A stretch of DNA of 64,000 nucleotides from Bacillota bacterium. GTDB lineage: Bacteria; Bacillota; Clostridia; Lachnospirales; Lachnospiraceae. Made by a program: the position numbers and the translations under genes. The notes beneath the pieces were generated by a model. The model did not search any database. It saw only the letters and a list, made by a program, of their open reading frames with translations, and had not been told where the DNA came from. The stretch lies in NCBI GenBank assembly GCA_023387655.1, contig JAEWHR010000127.1, positions 5,282 to 69,281 on the forward strand, given 5' to 3'. Shown here piece after piece: positions 45,580-55,840 of this stretch. Position 1 is the first letter of the stretch. Every line of letters starts with the position of its first letter.

Positions 45580-47691
45580 TTATAGTTTAAAGTGGCTGAT
45601 TTCCTCTTGCATATTGGATGCATTTTTACTTAAAATAGAAACAGTTTCACTTAGGGATTGTATTAACTCCATTTGACGATTCGCATTTTCTTCCACTTCA
45701 ACAGAAACAGAAGCAGTTTCTTCTGATATTGCGGATATGCTTTCAATTGCATCAACCGTAGTTTCTTTCGCAGCTTCCATGTCTCTCATGCCATTAAGAA
45801 TCATCTGCATATTATTCACCAACTGATCGACAGAGTGATTAATTGTCTCAAAGGAATCAATGGTTAGAGTGAGTGAGTTTGTTTGATTTGTTACGATATT
45901 ATCAGCTTTCATAACATTTTGAATCGTGCGATTCGTCTTTTCTTCAATCTTATGTATAATATCAGAGATTTTTTCAGATGCATGTACAGACTCATCCGCA
46001 AGTTTACGAATTTCAGTAGCTACAACGGCAAAGCCTAGTCCTGCATCGCCTGCTCTGGCAGCTTCAATGGAAGCATTTAAGGAAAGTAGATTCGTCTGCG
46101 CTGCTATCTCATTCATAACTACGATGATACTACCAATGGTACCGGACAAATCATCTAATTCTTTAATATCAGATGAAATCGTACTCGTAATATCAGCAGT
46201 GGCTTTCGATTTGGAATTAAGATCATCCATTAGGCGAATTCCTTCCGTTACTTGTTGTTTGGTTGATAAAGTAATCTTATTAAAGTCATCGGTATAATGA
46301 TAAACCGTTTGAATTTGTTCTGCGAGATCAGACATTTGGATTACACATTGTTCTGAGTCACTTGCTTGACTTGCAACACCATGTTCTATTTCAGCAATAG
46401 CGGTAGCAATTCCTTTACTTGCAGATAGTATATGTTTCGTGTTGTTATGTACTTCATCGGTAGAGATGGCAACTTTATTGCTTACCTCTTCCATGTTATG
46501 TAAGAGTTCACGGACACCGGTAATCATATCAGTAATACTATCTGATATAATGCGGAATTCATCGTTTCGTTTACTTGAAAATGAAACGGAAAAATCACCT
46601 TTTGCAGCAGAGGTTAACGGTTTAATAATATCTTTCACGCCCTTTCTTAAGGAACGGGAAAATAATACACAGATAACTCCAGCGATAATAATGGAGGAAA
46701 ATACTAAGAAAAGAGTGATATATTTTATGTTATTTGTTTCTGTCAAAAGTGAACTCTCTGGTACGATTCCACATAACAAAGTCCCGGTTGAACCTACTTT
46801 AGCAGATGCAAAAATATAGCGTTCCCCATTTAAAGTAATGGTCTCAGTACTATTTTGTTCCTCGCTAATCATAGCAGCTTGTGCACACGAAAGCTGTGAG
46901 ATGCTAGGTAAGTCTTCTTTCTTTGTAACATCATCTTCTGTTTCGTGAAATCCCGCAACAACAGAATCTTTTCCTCCTGGTACAAGAAAAGCAGAAAAAC
47001 TGTTTGCACCGAAGTTTATGTCTCTAAGAGCGCTATCGATTGTACTTTGTTTGATATCGATTAATACATAGATGTTAGTGTTAAAGTTGTATTTTCTCCA
47101 AATGCTTAGAGCATAATCAGAACAATCATATTGTTTATTATCGATATTGTTGATTTCTTCAAGATAAGGATGTGTACCGATAACTCCATAGGTATTAGGA
47201 GAGTTTAAAATTTGTTGCCCTTCTTCGGTTTCATTAAAACGGTCAAAGGTGTCAAGATTCATTTTAGCTTGTGTGGTAGTAATCCCTCTACCAATATTGC
47301 CAAAAATGTAGATGTGATAAATAAAGTCTGATATATTTTGCATATTCAGCATTCGCTTTTGGATGGCTTGCTTTGCTTTTGATTGATCTTCGGTTAGATT
47401 ATCTGGATTTAATCTGGGATTTTGATAATAAAACTGCATTTCTGTCATGCTCAAGAGCTCAGTGGAACGGCTGTTAATGTTTTCAAATCCTAAAGATAAA
47501 TAGCTGGCTTTTGCATTGATGGTATCGGTAATTGATTTCTTAGCTTGTTCTAACATAGCTTGCTTTGCTGTGATGAAACACACAGTTCCAAGTAGTATAA
47601 TCATTGCGATCGGTACCATAAAAGCGACAACCATTTTTGTTCCAATTCCATGAAACCCATTTCGTTTTTGCTTTTTACTTTTCTTCTTCAC
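45580..47691 (-). CDS. Methyl-accepting chemotaxis protein
   Basis: Transmembrane chemoreceptor of 703 residues: TM1 at about 19-42, a large extracellular ligand domain (43-320, Cache-like by size), TM2 at 323-346, HAMP to about 400, and the cytoplasmic signalling hairpin at 430-690. The conserved tip reads AAQTNLLSLNASIEAARAGD, followed by GFAVVATEIRKLADES. It starts at GTG 47691 behind GGGAGG. No other chemotaxis genes are nearby. The ligand is unknown. Confidence 0.93.
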   Translation of the reverse strand: MKKKSKKQKRNGFHGIGTKMVVAFMVPIAMIILLGTVCFITAKQAMLEQAKKSITDTINAKASYLSLGFENINSRSTELLSMTEMQFYYQNPRLNPDNLTEDQSKAKQAIQKRMLNMQNISDFIYHIYIFGNIGRGITTTQAKMNLDTFDRFNETEEGQQILNSPNTYGVIGTHPYLEEINNIDNKQYDCSDYALSIWRKYNFNTNIYVLIDIKQSTIDSALRDINFGANSFSAFLVPGGKDSVVAGFHETEDDVTKKEDLPSISQLSCAQAAMISEEQNSTETITLNGERYIFASAKVGSTGTLLCGIVPESSLLTETNNIKYITLFLVFSSIIIAGVICVLFSRSLRKGVKDIIKPLTSAAKGDFSVSFSSKRNDEFRIISDSITDMITGVRELLHNMEEVSNKVAISTDEVHNNTKHILSASKGIATAIAEIEHGVASQASDSEQCVIQMSDLAEQIQTVYHYTDDFNKITLSTKQQVTEGIRLMDDLNSKSKATADITSTISSDIKELDDLSGTIGSIIVVMNEIAAQTNLLSLNASIEAARAGDAGLGFAVVATEIRKLADESVHASEKISDIIHKIEEKTNRTIQNVMKADNIVTNQTNSLTLTIDSFETINHSVDQLVNNMQMILNGMRDMEAAKETTVDAIESISAISEETASVSVEVEENANRQMELIQSLSETVSILSKNASNMQEEISHFKL

Positions 47692-47853
47692 AATAGCCCT
47701 CCCGACAAGAAAATCATAATATTATTATATACCAAAATATTACATATTTCTACATGACTAATAAAGTTCCACAGATAGCCAAGAAAGTATAATTTATGCA
47801 ATTTACTATAATTTTTTATCAGTTGACTCTTGTTTAGATTACTAATTTTTTGA

Positions 47854-47882
47854 TTGATTTGTGGTAAATTATGTATTAATAT
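47854..47882 (+). promoter_or_regulatory. Candidate promoter in the 47692-48016 gap
   Basis: TTGATT (47854-47859), a 17-bp spacer and TAATAT (47877-47882) point to the membrane-protein gene at 48017. A small inverted repeat tgtcg/cgaca follows at 47889-47904. The gap holds no gene. Confidence 0.45.
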
Positions 47883-48016
47883 AGAGGAATGTCGCTTTAA
47901 CGACATATATCTCTTTCATAAGCGTTATATGAAAAAATCTCTAAATAAGATGTAAAAATATGATATGGGGGATAGATCGAACTCGTGATAAAAATCAAAA
48001 ATAGGAGGAGTTAGGA

Positions 48017-48679
48017 ATGAATGTAGAAGAGTACAAAAAGTTAGCTAAAGCTAAGAGTGAACAGGAAGACAACATTGCGACTGCACGAACTGAATCAAAC
48101 AAGGTATGGACAAAGGATAGAAATGGTAAGATGCCTTACCTAATTAAACTATTTTTATTTTCCTTTGTCTATGTCATTGTGTTTTGTATTCTAATGTTTA
48201 TTTTTATGGCAATATCAGATCAATATAGCGGATTACTGATAACTTTGGCAGTGATTGTTTCAATCCCAGTATTTGTTGTGTTTGTTAAGAAAAACATGAG
48301 TAATTTTATTACCTTTATTTTATATGATGGTTCATTTTATCGATTAATGTATACGAAACAAAATATATCTATTAGGTCTGATGTATTACCGATTGAAGCA
48401 CTTGGAGCAGCTTATTCAATGTCTGGTGTACAAAAGGCGATAAATAGGGCTTCCAATGCAGGAGCAGATATAGAAAATACAATAACTGAGATGAGCGGTG
48501 ATCCAAATACATGGCGTATTGATAAGGTAAAAGAATTAAAGGTACATAAGCATGGATTTAAAGCAAAAGTAGTTGTAACAGTAATAATGTCAAATAAAAC
48601 AAAAACTAAGAAGATAAACGTCTTAGATGATTATATCGGTTATCCTCTATTATTAGATACGGTTAAAGAGCTTAAGTAA
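48017..48679 (+). CDS. Hypothetical membrane protein
   Basis: I do not recognise the family. It has 220 residues: a charged N-terminal segment (1-40), two adjacent membrane helices (about 46-68 and 72-92, LFLFSFVYVIVFCILMFIFM then LLITLAVIVSIPVFVVFV), then a soluble domain of about 125 residues with no Cys motif. AGGAGG lies 9 bp before the ATG. It stands alone, followed by a hairpin without a T-tract. Confidence 0.8.
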   Translation: MNVEEYKKLAKAKSEQEDNIATARTESNKVWTKDRNGKMPYLIKLFLFSFVYVIVFCILMFIFMAISDQYSGLLITLAVIVSIPVFVVFVKKNMSNFITFILYDGSFYRLMYTKQNISIRSDVLPIEALGAAYSMSGVQKAINRASNAGADIENTITEMSGDPNTWRIDKVKELKVHKHGFKAKVVVTVIMSNKTKTKKINVLDDYIGYPLLLDTVKELK

Positions 48680-48763
48680 GCGTAGGGGTAAGTATATAGT
48701 TATTGGTATTTACTTATAGATTATTATTTAGTTACTTTTGATTAATTAAATAATAAAAATTAT

Positions 48764-48799
48764 ATTGCGAACACGACATACTGTTGTCATGTTCGCAAT
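48764..48799 (+). terminator. Hairpin after the membrane-protein gene
   Basis: Perfect 10-bp outer arms attgcgaaca (48764-48773) and tgttcgcaat (48790-48799) with an inner gaca/tgtc. The T-tract is weak, so termination efficiency is uncertain. Confidence 0.55.
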
Positions 48800-48972
48800 G
48801 TTACTATGTAAAATAAGTGGTACATACCTTAAACTAAATTTAATGTGGAAGAAAGATGTAGAATTTATGATTCAGCTGCATGTAAAAAAATCGGCAGATG
48901 CAATCGAATTAAATAACAGATTTAGTGTAGGATGATACCTTTTATAGCATAAATAAGGAGGGAAAATAAGCT

Positions 48973-49395
48973 ATGAGAGAAGGAATTATAGAAAAGTCTT
49001 GTAAGATAATAGAGAAAAATTCAGGAGAGGATACCTATTGTGCATTAGGTTTAATTGATTATGATGGATCTCCAACGATCTCTACCATAACGGCTTCGAA
49101 ATCAGATGGAATCAACTGGATTACCTTTTGCACAGGATTAAATTCAAGAAAATCTAAGCGAATAAACCAATGTAACCGTGCAAGTGTATGCTTTAACTCC
49201 GATGGCTATAATATAACTTTGGTTGGTACGATTGAAATTATAACAGATTTAGAAATAAAAAAAGAGATGTGGTATGGCGGGCTAATAAATCATTTCAGTG
49301 GGCCTGATGACCCTAATTACTGTGTTTTGCGATTTACAACAGAACGTTATAATTTATTTGTTGATTGGGAGGGAGTTACTGGCCTTATTGAATAA
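48973..49395 (+). CDS. Pyridoxamine-5'-phosphate-oxidase-like flavin-binding protein
   Basis: Split-barrel FMN-binding fold of 140 residues, with the pattern GLIDYDGSPTISTI (first strands), NSRKSKRINQCNRASVCF and a C-terminal LFVDWEGV. Small members of this general-stress/PPOX group reduce flavin- or F420-linked substrates; the true activity is unknown. AAGGAGGG precedes the ATG. Confidence 0.82.
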   Translation: MREGIIEKSCKIIEKNSGEDTYCALGLIDYDGSPTISTITASKSDGINWITFCTGLNSRKSKRINQCNRASVCFNSDGYNITLVGTIEIITDLEIKKEMWYGGLINHFSGPDDPNYCVLRFTTERYNLFVDWEGVTGLIE

Positions 49396-49431
49396 ATGTG
49401 AAAGATACATAGTGATATAAGTAAGAAAACT

Positions 49432-49467
49432 AATGGTTGCTTGAATTCAAGCAACCATTTTGTTTTC
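49432..49467. terminator. Bidirectional terminator
   Basis: A 28-bp perfect palindrome (arms aatggttgcttgaa 49432-49445 and ttcaagcaaccatt 49446-49459) followed by T-rich sequence. It separates the convergent PPOX-like gene and ABC permease operon. Confidence 0.88.
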
Positions 49468-49499
49468 CTATTATTGTTTTCTGCTTGTTGTTGTTTTTC

Positions 49500-51524
49500 T
49501 CATTCTGAATTTCCTATATCCATACAATATTGCAAGCCATCTTTTTTGGAAGTAAAATAAATTGTATCGCTATTGCAAGCAATATAGATGGTCGGCACAT
49601 CGATAATCTTTATAATATTGCTTCCTTCAAGATCACAGACATAAACTTTGTTGTCATCTTTACGATTGATAAAATAGATTTTTTGATCGGTTAAAAAGAA
49701 ATTGTATGGGATGACATCTTGATAAGAAGTATGAACAGCAGTATGGGTATCGTATTTTATTAGCATAGATAAGCCGTCGATATAAAAGATGTTTCTCCCA
49801 TCAAATGCAATATTTTTATCTGTAGGTATGTCTATCATACTGACTTTGTTCGTTTTTCGGTCTACCTTTCGTATATTTGAATTGGTGCAAAAGAATATGC
49901 TACGATTATTCAGAAAAAAGCCAATGTTTTCTAATAAAAAAGTCCATTTATCATCGGTCTGGTATTCTACGCCGAAGACGGAACGGCCAGGACTCGCAAT
50001 TTGTTCAAATATGACTTGTTGTTCAAATGTTTCTGTGTTCAACTCTACAATAGAAACGATTTGAGTGGTACTATCATAGATACCCACTCTGTCAATATAA
50101 CTTTCCGTTCTCAACTGTAAATAGTATATATATTGTCCGTTGCAGAAAATGGAGAGGATTTTACCTGTATTTGTATTTTGTGCAAAGGCGGAACGGTTCA
50201 AATCCAGGACTTCATCGCTAGATTTATTGTAAAGTAAATATTTTTGTGCTTCCTCATCAAAAACAACTTCATAATTACCAACACTATTAGAACCAGAATC
50301 AATCGAATTATATATGGTTATATCATATGGATGCTCTGAAGGTCTTGCACATCCTGAAAGAAGTAGTAAAATGCACAGACATCCTAACATACGCCGATGA
50401 AGACGGCTCTTTTTTTGCGACTTGCACCAATGATTAGAAGTCTTTTTCCAGATTACTAGTACTCCGCCAGCACAAGCCAAAAACAAAACACCTGTTAGTA
50501 TATTTAATTCCCTACGGCTTATCTCATTGAATATCGTAACCTGTTCTCCCGTAAGCGGATCACTGTCATAGATACTACCTTTAAAAAAATCGGTTGCTAA
50601 GATAAAAGAAAGCGGCAATGGAAGATGGTATATCCGATTCATTGTCAGTCCAATATAGGGTAGAATTGTGCTGGCTGCGGTTACAAGCATCGTCAAAGTA
50701 TACTTCTTAAGCAGTACCGATAGAAGTAAGATTAGGACTGTTAAAATGAGGAATCCAAAACAACGAAGTGCTGAGATTAACCAGAAACCACTCATCAGTG
50801 AAAGTGTTTGTGAATAGTCACTAAAATATTGGAGGCTCTGAATAGGGTAATCCCCATGAGGTATCCCGTATTTTACAGAAAAGAATAGAAACCTCAGTGC
50901 TGACTCTGATATACATAAAAAAGCTGTAAAAAAGAGAGCAATCAAAATCTTATGGAGGACAATTCTATGTCCATTTTGCATTGTCCGAATCAGTCCATCC
51001 ATTTGGCAGTTATATTCATAGCAGAAAATAGGTATGATTATCAATAAAAGAACTAGAAACAGAGGAAAAGGAAAGATGTTGCGGTTTAAAAGTCCACTCC
51101 ATCCATTTGTCTGTAAAAAATAGTGGTTTTCTTCATCCTCACATACATATAGATACTGGTCATAAAGTACCTCGAATCCATTCTGAAACTTTATGACTTC
51201 CTCCTGCTTTGCATATTGCAATTGAAATACTTCTTCTGAGATTTGATCTGAATAATATAAATCCATTAATTCTTTTTGAGTATTCTGAGCGGAATCAATT
51301 CTTTGTGCTTCTTGCTCTAAGTAGGTCGCTTTTTCTTGCGTGTATGCTCCTGTGACATGCTTAAGATACCAGGAGTATTCTTCCTTATATTGCATCATCT
51401 CCATATTGTGAGGTTGATCTGTTGCAACGAGCCAGAGAAGGCTAAATGATAGAAAGATACTAATATACCAAATTCCTCGCTGATAGATCATCATCTTTTT
51501 CATTTCATAGAGAAAACTTTGCAT
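49500..51524 (-). CDS. ABC-2 permease fused to a lipoprotein-like propeller domain
   Basis: 674 residues. The first 360 are an ABC-2 permease with TM1 at about 18-34, an extracytoplasmic loop, then five or six helices between 150 and 360. Residues 371-392 then look like a lipoprotein signal peptide (KKSRLHRRM, hydrophobic CILLLL, lipobox LSGC with Cys 392). The remaining 280 residues are beta-strand repeats like the DUF5050/propeller group. There is no ribosome site before the internal Met 379, so one fused product is more likely than two genes. AGGAGG precedes the start. It is the last gene of the operon and overlaps the previous permease by 25 bp. Confidence 0.78.
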   Translation of the reverse strand: MQSFLYEMKKMMIYQRGIWYISIFLSFSLLWLVATDQPHNMEMMQYKEEYSWYLKHVTGAYTQEKATYLEQEAQRIDSAQNTQKELMDLYYSDQISEEVFQLQYAKQEEVIKFQNGFEVLYDQYLYVCEDEENHYFLQTNGWSGLLNRNIFPFPLFLVLLLIIIPIFCYEYNCQMDGLIRTMQNGHRIVLHKILIALFFTAFLCISESALRFLFFSVKYGIPHGDYPIQSLQYFSDYSQTLSLMSGFWLISALRCFGFLILTVLILLLSVLLKKYTLTMLVTAASTILPYIGLTMNRIYHLPLPLSFILATDFFKGSIYDSDPLTGEQVTIFNEISRRELNILTGVLFLACAGGVLVIWKKTSNHWCKSQKKSRLHRRMLGCLCILLLLSGCARPSEHPYDITIYNSIDSGSNSVGNYEVVFDEEAQKYLLYNKSSDEVLDLNRSAFAQNTNTGKILSIFCNGQYIYYLQLRTESYIDRVGIYDSTTQIVSIVELNTETFEQQVIFEQIASPGRSVFGVEYQTDDKWTFLLENIGFFLNNRSIFFCTNSNIRKVDRKTNKVSMIDIPTDKNIAFDGRNIFYIDGLSMLIKYDTHTAVHTSYQDVIPYNFFLTDQKIYFINRKDDNKVYVCDLEGSNIIKIIDVPTIYIACNSDTIYFTSKKDGLQYCMDIGNSE

Positions 51525-52741
51525 CGTCTACCTCCTAATCTACAATATTGATTACGTGAATAGGTAGCGAAAATCATCGTCACACCCAAGATACCAATTA
51601 TTATAGAAATACTTATTGCCACCTGGTAACTAAGTATTGGGTAGCCCAACAAATTGATGAATTCAGTCTTTCTAAATAGTATCCGATTAACCAGCAGTGA
51701 ATAGGGATTCCATATATCACCCCACGTAGCGCTATAAAACGCTCTGGACGCTCCCAATAAAATCAACCCAAGGGCCATAGAAAAATTGATTATAAACGGT
51801 AGCAGCGCAGTTTTCCAGAACATTGAAACCCAGAGCATTAGCATACTCAGCGTCCAAAATCCAATTGCTCTAACCACCGCAGACAATAAGGTATATTGGA
51901 ACAAAGTAATATTAATAGATGCAGTCTCAAAATTGCTGATTGCATATATAGGGAGCTTTCCACCTTCAAATGTGTGAAAGAATGCAGCAAAGCCAATAAA
52001 ATTAAGCATAGAAAACCAGAGGGAAATGCCTACAATAAAGGTAGATGACGCAATTACTTTTGCTACACAGGTTCTTAATCCACCGTTTGGGTTAGTAATA
52101 AGTAGCAGATTCATCTGAGTTTCTTTTTCATTAACAAACACAGTAACAATCCCATAAAGACTCAAGAGCAGGATAAGTGCGGAAGAAAAATCGTAGTTTA
52201 AGTAATAATTGTACATCTCAGTATATTGAAATACAGGAATTTCTCGCGTGGAAAACAGGTGATAGATAACCGCATTTTTTCGCGCTTCGTAGTCGTTACC
52301 AATCGACGTATAAAACATACTATTTTCTCCTGCCCGCGTAGCTACTTCGAAAGCCGATCGTTGGTAATTATAATAGTAGTTCATCGGCTTGACATAGTAT
52401 TTGTCTAGTAGATTGCGGTCACTGTAAATATTCCCGGTAAGAGTATTAGGATCATCTGTTGCCGTACTTGCAGTCAAATCTGCTGTCATTTCTTTCAATG
52501 GACGATATAGTGTCAGAAGATTATCAATCTTTTCTAACGTGATATCACCAGAAAACTGAGGATAAAGATCCCAATATACTGTATTCCAACTGTATTCTTC
52601 AGAGCTATTGGTTAAATAGGAATAGGAATGGTAGACATCCTGAATTTTTACTATATTAATCATGCTGAACATGAGCATTGCAATCAAGAGTGCTCTTTTG
52701 CAGCATAATTTAACTAATTCGTATCGAACTAATTTTTTCAT
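51500..52741 (-). CDS. ABC-2 type permease
   Basis: Membrane subunit of 413 residues: one N-terminal helix, a long extracytoplasmic region (about 40-180), and a block of six helices from 185 to 405. Its start overlaps the end of the ATPase gene by 4 bp (ATGA), and its end overlaps the fused permease, so translation is coupled. It probably pairs with the fused permease. The substrate is unknown. Confidence 0.85.
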   Translation of the reverse strand: MKKLVRYELVKLCCKRALLIAMLMFSMINIVKIQDVYHSYSYLTNSSEEYSWNTVYWDLYPQFSGDITLEKIDNLLTLYRPLKEMTADLTASTATDDPNTLTGNIYSDRNLLDKYYVKPMNYYYNYQRSAFEVATRAGENSMFYTSIGNDYEARKNAVIYHLFSTREIPVFQYTEMYNYYLNYDFSSALILLLSLYGIVTVFVNEKETQMNLLLITNPNGGLRTCVAKVIASSTFIVGISLWFSMLNFIGFAAFFHTFEGGKLPIYAISNFETASINITLFQYTLLSAVVRAIGFWTLSMLMLWVSMFWKTALLPFIINFSMALGLILLGASRAFYSATWGDIWNPYSLLVNRILFRKTEFINLLGYPILSYQVAISISIIIGILGVTMIFATYSRNQYCRLGGRRCKVFSMK

Positions 52742-53606
52742 GTGTTATCACCACCAAAATAATAAAGAAACACATCCTCAAGGTTTGGCTTCATAGCCAT
52801 TGCTGTAATGTCTGGCTGTTCATTTGCAATAATTCGCAGGGAAATTTGATTTCCTTGTCGATGAATATTACTGATTCTTTTATCCTCAAATTGAGAAAAA
52901 TTCATATTATCTGTCGCGGTAAGGGACCACACCTTTCCATAAATCTCATCCTCCAGTTCTTGAATAGGCTTCTGCCGAATCAATTGTCCTTGCTTCAAAA
53001 TTAAAACTTCATTTGCAATACATTCCACATCAGAAACAATATGAGTTGCCAGCAAGACTGTACGACCTTTTGAAAATTTTGTTATCAGATTGCGAAACCG
53101 GATTCGCTCTTGAGGATCTAACCCAGCGGTTGGCTCATCCAATATTAAAATCTTGGGGTCTCCAAGCATCGCCTGCACAATGCCGACTCGTTGTCGCATA
53201 CCACCAGATAGGGCTCCAATTTTCTTATTTATTGCATCATTTAAGTTGACAATCTCTAGCAACTCCATGGCGCGTTTGCGGCCAAGATTGGTCGGAATCC
53301 CTTTCAAGGCACACATATATTCCAAAAAGTCTAGTACTTTGAAATTAGGATAAAAAACAGGATACTGTGGCATATAACCAATTTGTGATAAAAAATCTTT
53401 TCCTAATATTCTAGTATCGGTTCCGTTAATTAAAATCCTTCCCTGTCGTGTTTCAAAATACCCACGAAAATATTAATGAGTGTGGTTTTACCGGCACCGT
53501 TTGCTCCTAAAAGGCCATAGACTCCCTCGTGGAGTTCTGCTGAGAAGTCTTGAAGCGCATATTTACTTTTATACTGCTTTGAAATGTTTTGAAATGTTAT
53601 GTCCAT
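52738..53606 (-). pseudogene. ABC transporter ATPase gene with a one-base frameshift
   Basis: From ATG 53606 the first frame encodes about 50 residues including Walker A GANGAGKTT, then hits a stop. The remaining protein continues in another frame from about 53457 (FETRQGRILINGTD, then the Q-loop). That part includes signature LSGGMRQR, Walker B ILILDEPTAGLDP and H-loop LATHIVSD. Adding one base to the four-A run at 53455-53458 (four T in the gene) restores a single 289-codon gene. It may be a real inactivating deletion, phase variation or a sequence error. It is the ATPase for the two permeases downstream. Confidence 0.85.
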
Positions 53607-53620
53607 ATGCCATCCCCCTA

Positions 53621-54808
53621 TCAGAACTGAAAGACAGTAGTTAAAGTTTCCACATTGTCTATAGTTCTCCCCATAAAAACAATACAGGTGCGCGATTCAT
53701 CCAGTATTAAAATCTGTGGGATTCTGTAAAAATAATCTTGCCCATTGTCAGGAATTGTTTCCGTATGCAGCAGTTCACCAGTGTTGGTATTATAAATGTG
53801 AATGGTCATGTCGTTACTCAAAATAGCAGTAGCAACATATTCGCCCTGACTGGAACTAAAAACTCCATCTTTTCCCTCACGGGAAGAATCAAAATGGATC
53901 AGTCTCTCATTTCCTGTTATGGTATCTACAATCAAAAGCGTACCGTCTGCCTTTGTAAAACTCTGTGGCAAAATTAGAGTGTTTCCAAAAAAAGAGAGAC
54001 TTTCAATCCCATACGAATCCTTTTTAATGAGTTTCTGACTGATTCCATCCACTGAGATATACCCATAGATACTGAAACCTTCTTCACCTTCAATCATTGG
54101 TATTGTATTACCTAGTCCTGTGTATATAATACTTTTACCATCTGATATAAATGCAAGATGCTCCATAATCGTAATTTTGTTGTGATTAATCCCGGCATCA
54201 CTTTCAAAATCAAAAAGTATATCAGTGGACTTAGTTTCCACATCATAAAGATATACTCCCCTTAGCCCAGCAAAGGCAACTTGCTTTCCATCCGGAGAAA
54301 TTGCAGTAGCATCCACAAAAATAAAGTCGTCTGCAACCTCCTTGGAAAGAATGAGTCGCTGCTTTTCCTGTAGCATATCGTCATAAAGGATACAGGTCAA
54401 TTCACCATTTTCAAAGCCGCTTGTGAGATACCCGTTATTAAAACACTTTACTGTGAATTGTGATTGTTCCGCTGACACAGACGATATGATTTCATCCGCC
54501 TCTGTGTTATATAAATAGAGTTGATCCGAAAGAACAAAGAGATGATTACCAGAAGCATAGAAACCGCCCTTTATCTTTGACGCAAAGGTATCAGGGTTGA
54601 AAGTTCCGCCAGAAAGTAGAGATTCTATATCAGACTCCGCGGGAACAGTAATTATATTTGTCGCTTCATTACTTGTCGTTTCCTTAGGCAAAACTGTAGG
54701 ACCCTTCGGCAGTGTAGTATCTGGAACGGACTGATTCTTGTTTGCTCCGCAGCCGACTAGGGAAATTGAGAAAATAATGGCTATAATTATTGTGATGTAA
54801 GTTTTCAT
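53621..54808 (-). CDS. Lipoprotein with WD40/PD40-like propeller
   Basis: Surface lipoprotein of 395 residues: signal peptide with lipobox LVGC (Cys 20), a Thr/Pro-rich linker, then propeller-type repeats such as AISPDGKQVAFAGLRGVYLYD and FISDGKSIIYTGLG. AAGGAG precedes the ATG, 3 bp after the previous gene's stop. It resembles the C-terminal part of the fused permease in layout, so both may bind the same extracellular ligand or partner. The function is not known. Confidence 0.82.
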   Translation of the reverse strand: MKTYITIIIAIIFSISLVGCGANKNQSVPDTTLPKGPTVLPKETTSNEATNIITVPAESDIESLLSGGTFNPDTFASKIKGGFYASGNHLFVLSDQLYLYNTEADEIISSVSAEQSQFTVKCFNNGYLTSGFENGELTCILYDDMLQEKQRLILSKEVADDFIFVDATAISPDGKQVAFAGLRGVYLYDVETKSTDILFDFESDAGINHNKITIMEHLAFISDGKSIIYTGLGNTIPMIEGEEGFSIYGYISVDGISQKLIKKDSYGIESLSFFGNTLILPQSFTKADGTLLIVDTITGNERLIHFDSSREGKDGVFSSSQGEYVATAILSNDMTIHIYNTNTGELLHTETIPDNGQDYFYRIPQILILDESRTCIVFMGRTIDNVETLTTVFQF

Positions 54809-54811
54809 GCT

Positions 54812-55840
54812 CTATTTCTCCTTATAAAATAGTATAGAATTTGTTTTTATTGTCATACTGTCTCGATTCCCATCTGCCGGGACTGATATTACATAAAATG
54901 TACTAAAATCGTCCAACTTGCTCATATCGATTGTTATCTCTGCCACCCACACACCGCCTTTGGTTAGTCTCGTTTTATATGATGTGACGTGGTTATAGGA
55001 AATTGGTTGGTGGTTAAGATAGAAAATCGTATTGAATTTTGCACCTTGCGGACCACATAACATATATCGAATTGTTACAGTGTCCTTTCCGGTCAGATTT
55101 AAATTATCAAATTTCAATTTCTCGTCGTACGCTATTGTGTAATAAGCATTAGTTTCAATGGCGGTTACATCAGTCACGCCATTAGCAGGAAGTTCTGTCT
55201 CTATAAAATCTTTCGTAAACTTTTCAACCCTAACATCTAATTCTGTTACAACATCTGCGATTAAATGTTCAGGTAGAGAATCTACAGGTGCATCTACATG
55301 GAATTCAATTGGAACTTGATACTGGAGGATTCCGTGGTAAAAACCATAGCTTGAAGTCGTTTCCATATCTGGCTGAAAAGTAGGATAGTAAAGGCTCAGA
55401 ATTGTCAAATTCAGAGTGTCATCCTTATACCCAGCAACAGGTGTAAAGATGAATGTAATATCCTGCTCAGTAGAGTCCTTCATAGGAAACGAATGACAAT
55501 AGGAGAGTTCTTCCGTATTGTCCACTTTATAGGGTTGCGGCTCACCATTTAAGAATAGTAGGAAACCGATACTTTCCGCTTTTCCGGTTGCAGAAAAATG
55601 ATATTTCAATGAAAATTCTCCCCCATCATATTCGTATGGCAGAATATCGCCTTTCTCAGACCGGCTTATATCAAGGGGGCCATGAGAAATATCCCCGATA
55701 AGATTAGAGCCGGTAACATCCTCAAATGGGTTTTTAGAGTTTTGAATATCTGAGGTCTTTTCTTCGGGTAGTACTGAGTAGCTACACCCGGATAGAAGCA
55801 TGGTCATGATAAGTCCCATAATAAATAATCGTTGCTTCAT
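54812..55840 (-). CDS. Hypothetical lipoprotein
   Basis: 342 residues with lipobox LLSGC (Cys 19). The mature part is predicted to be all-beta, with no domain I recognise. It is the first gene of the lipoprotein/ABC operon. AAAGGA lies about 11 bp before the ATG. The probable OmpR-type operator lies 105-143 bp upstream. It may be an extracellular sensor or substrate-binding partner of the ABC-2 transporter, by context only. Confidence 0.8.
   Translation of the reverse strand: MKQRLFIMGLIMTMLLSGCSYSVLPEEKTSDIQNSKNPFEDVTGSNLIGDISHGPLDISRSEKGDILPYEYDGGEFSLKYHFSATGKAESIGFLLFLNGEPQPYKVDNTEELSYCHSFPMKDSTEQDITFIFTPVAGYKDDTLNLTILSLYYPTFQPDMETTSSYGFYHGILQYQVPIEFHVDAPVDSLPEHLIADVVTELDVRVEKFTKDFIETELPANGVTDVTAIETNAYYTIAYDEKLKFDNLNLTGKDTVTIRYMLCGPQGAKFNTIFYLNHQPISYNHVTSYKTRLTKGGVWVAEITIDMSKLDDFSTFYVISVPADGNRDSMTIKTNSILFYKEK

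Noticed and set aside
46439..46819. 126-codon plus-strand frame
   Set aside because: Antisense to the chemoreceptor gene, without a ribosome site or recognisable domain.
49500..50390. Separate lipoprotein gene starting at an internal ATG (50390)
   Set aside because: The internal Met precedes a lipobox, but no ribosome site is seen and the frame is continuous with the permease, so a fusion is more likely.
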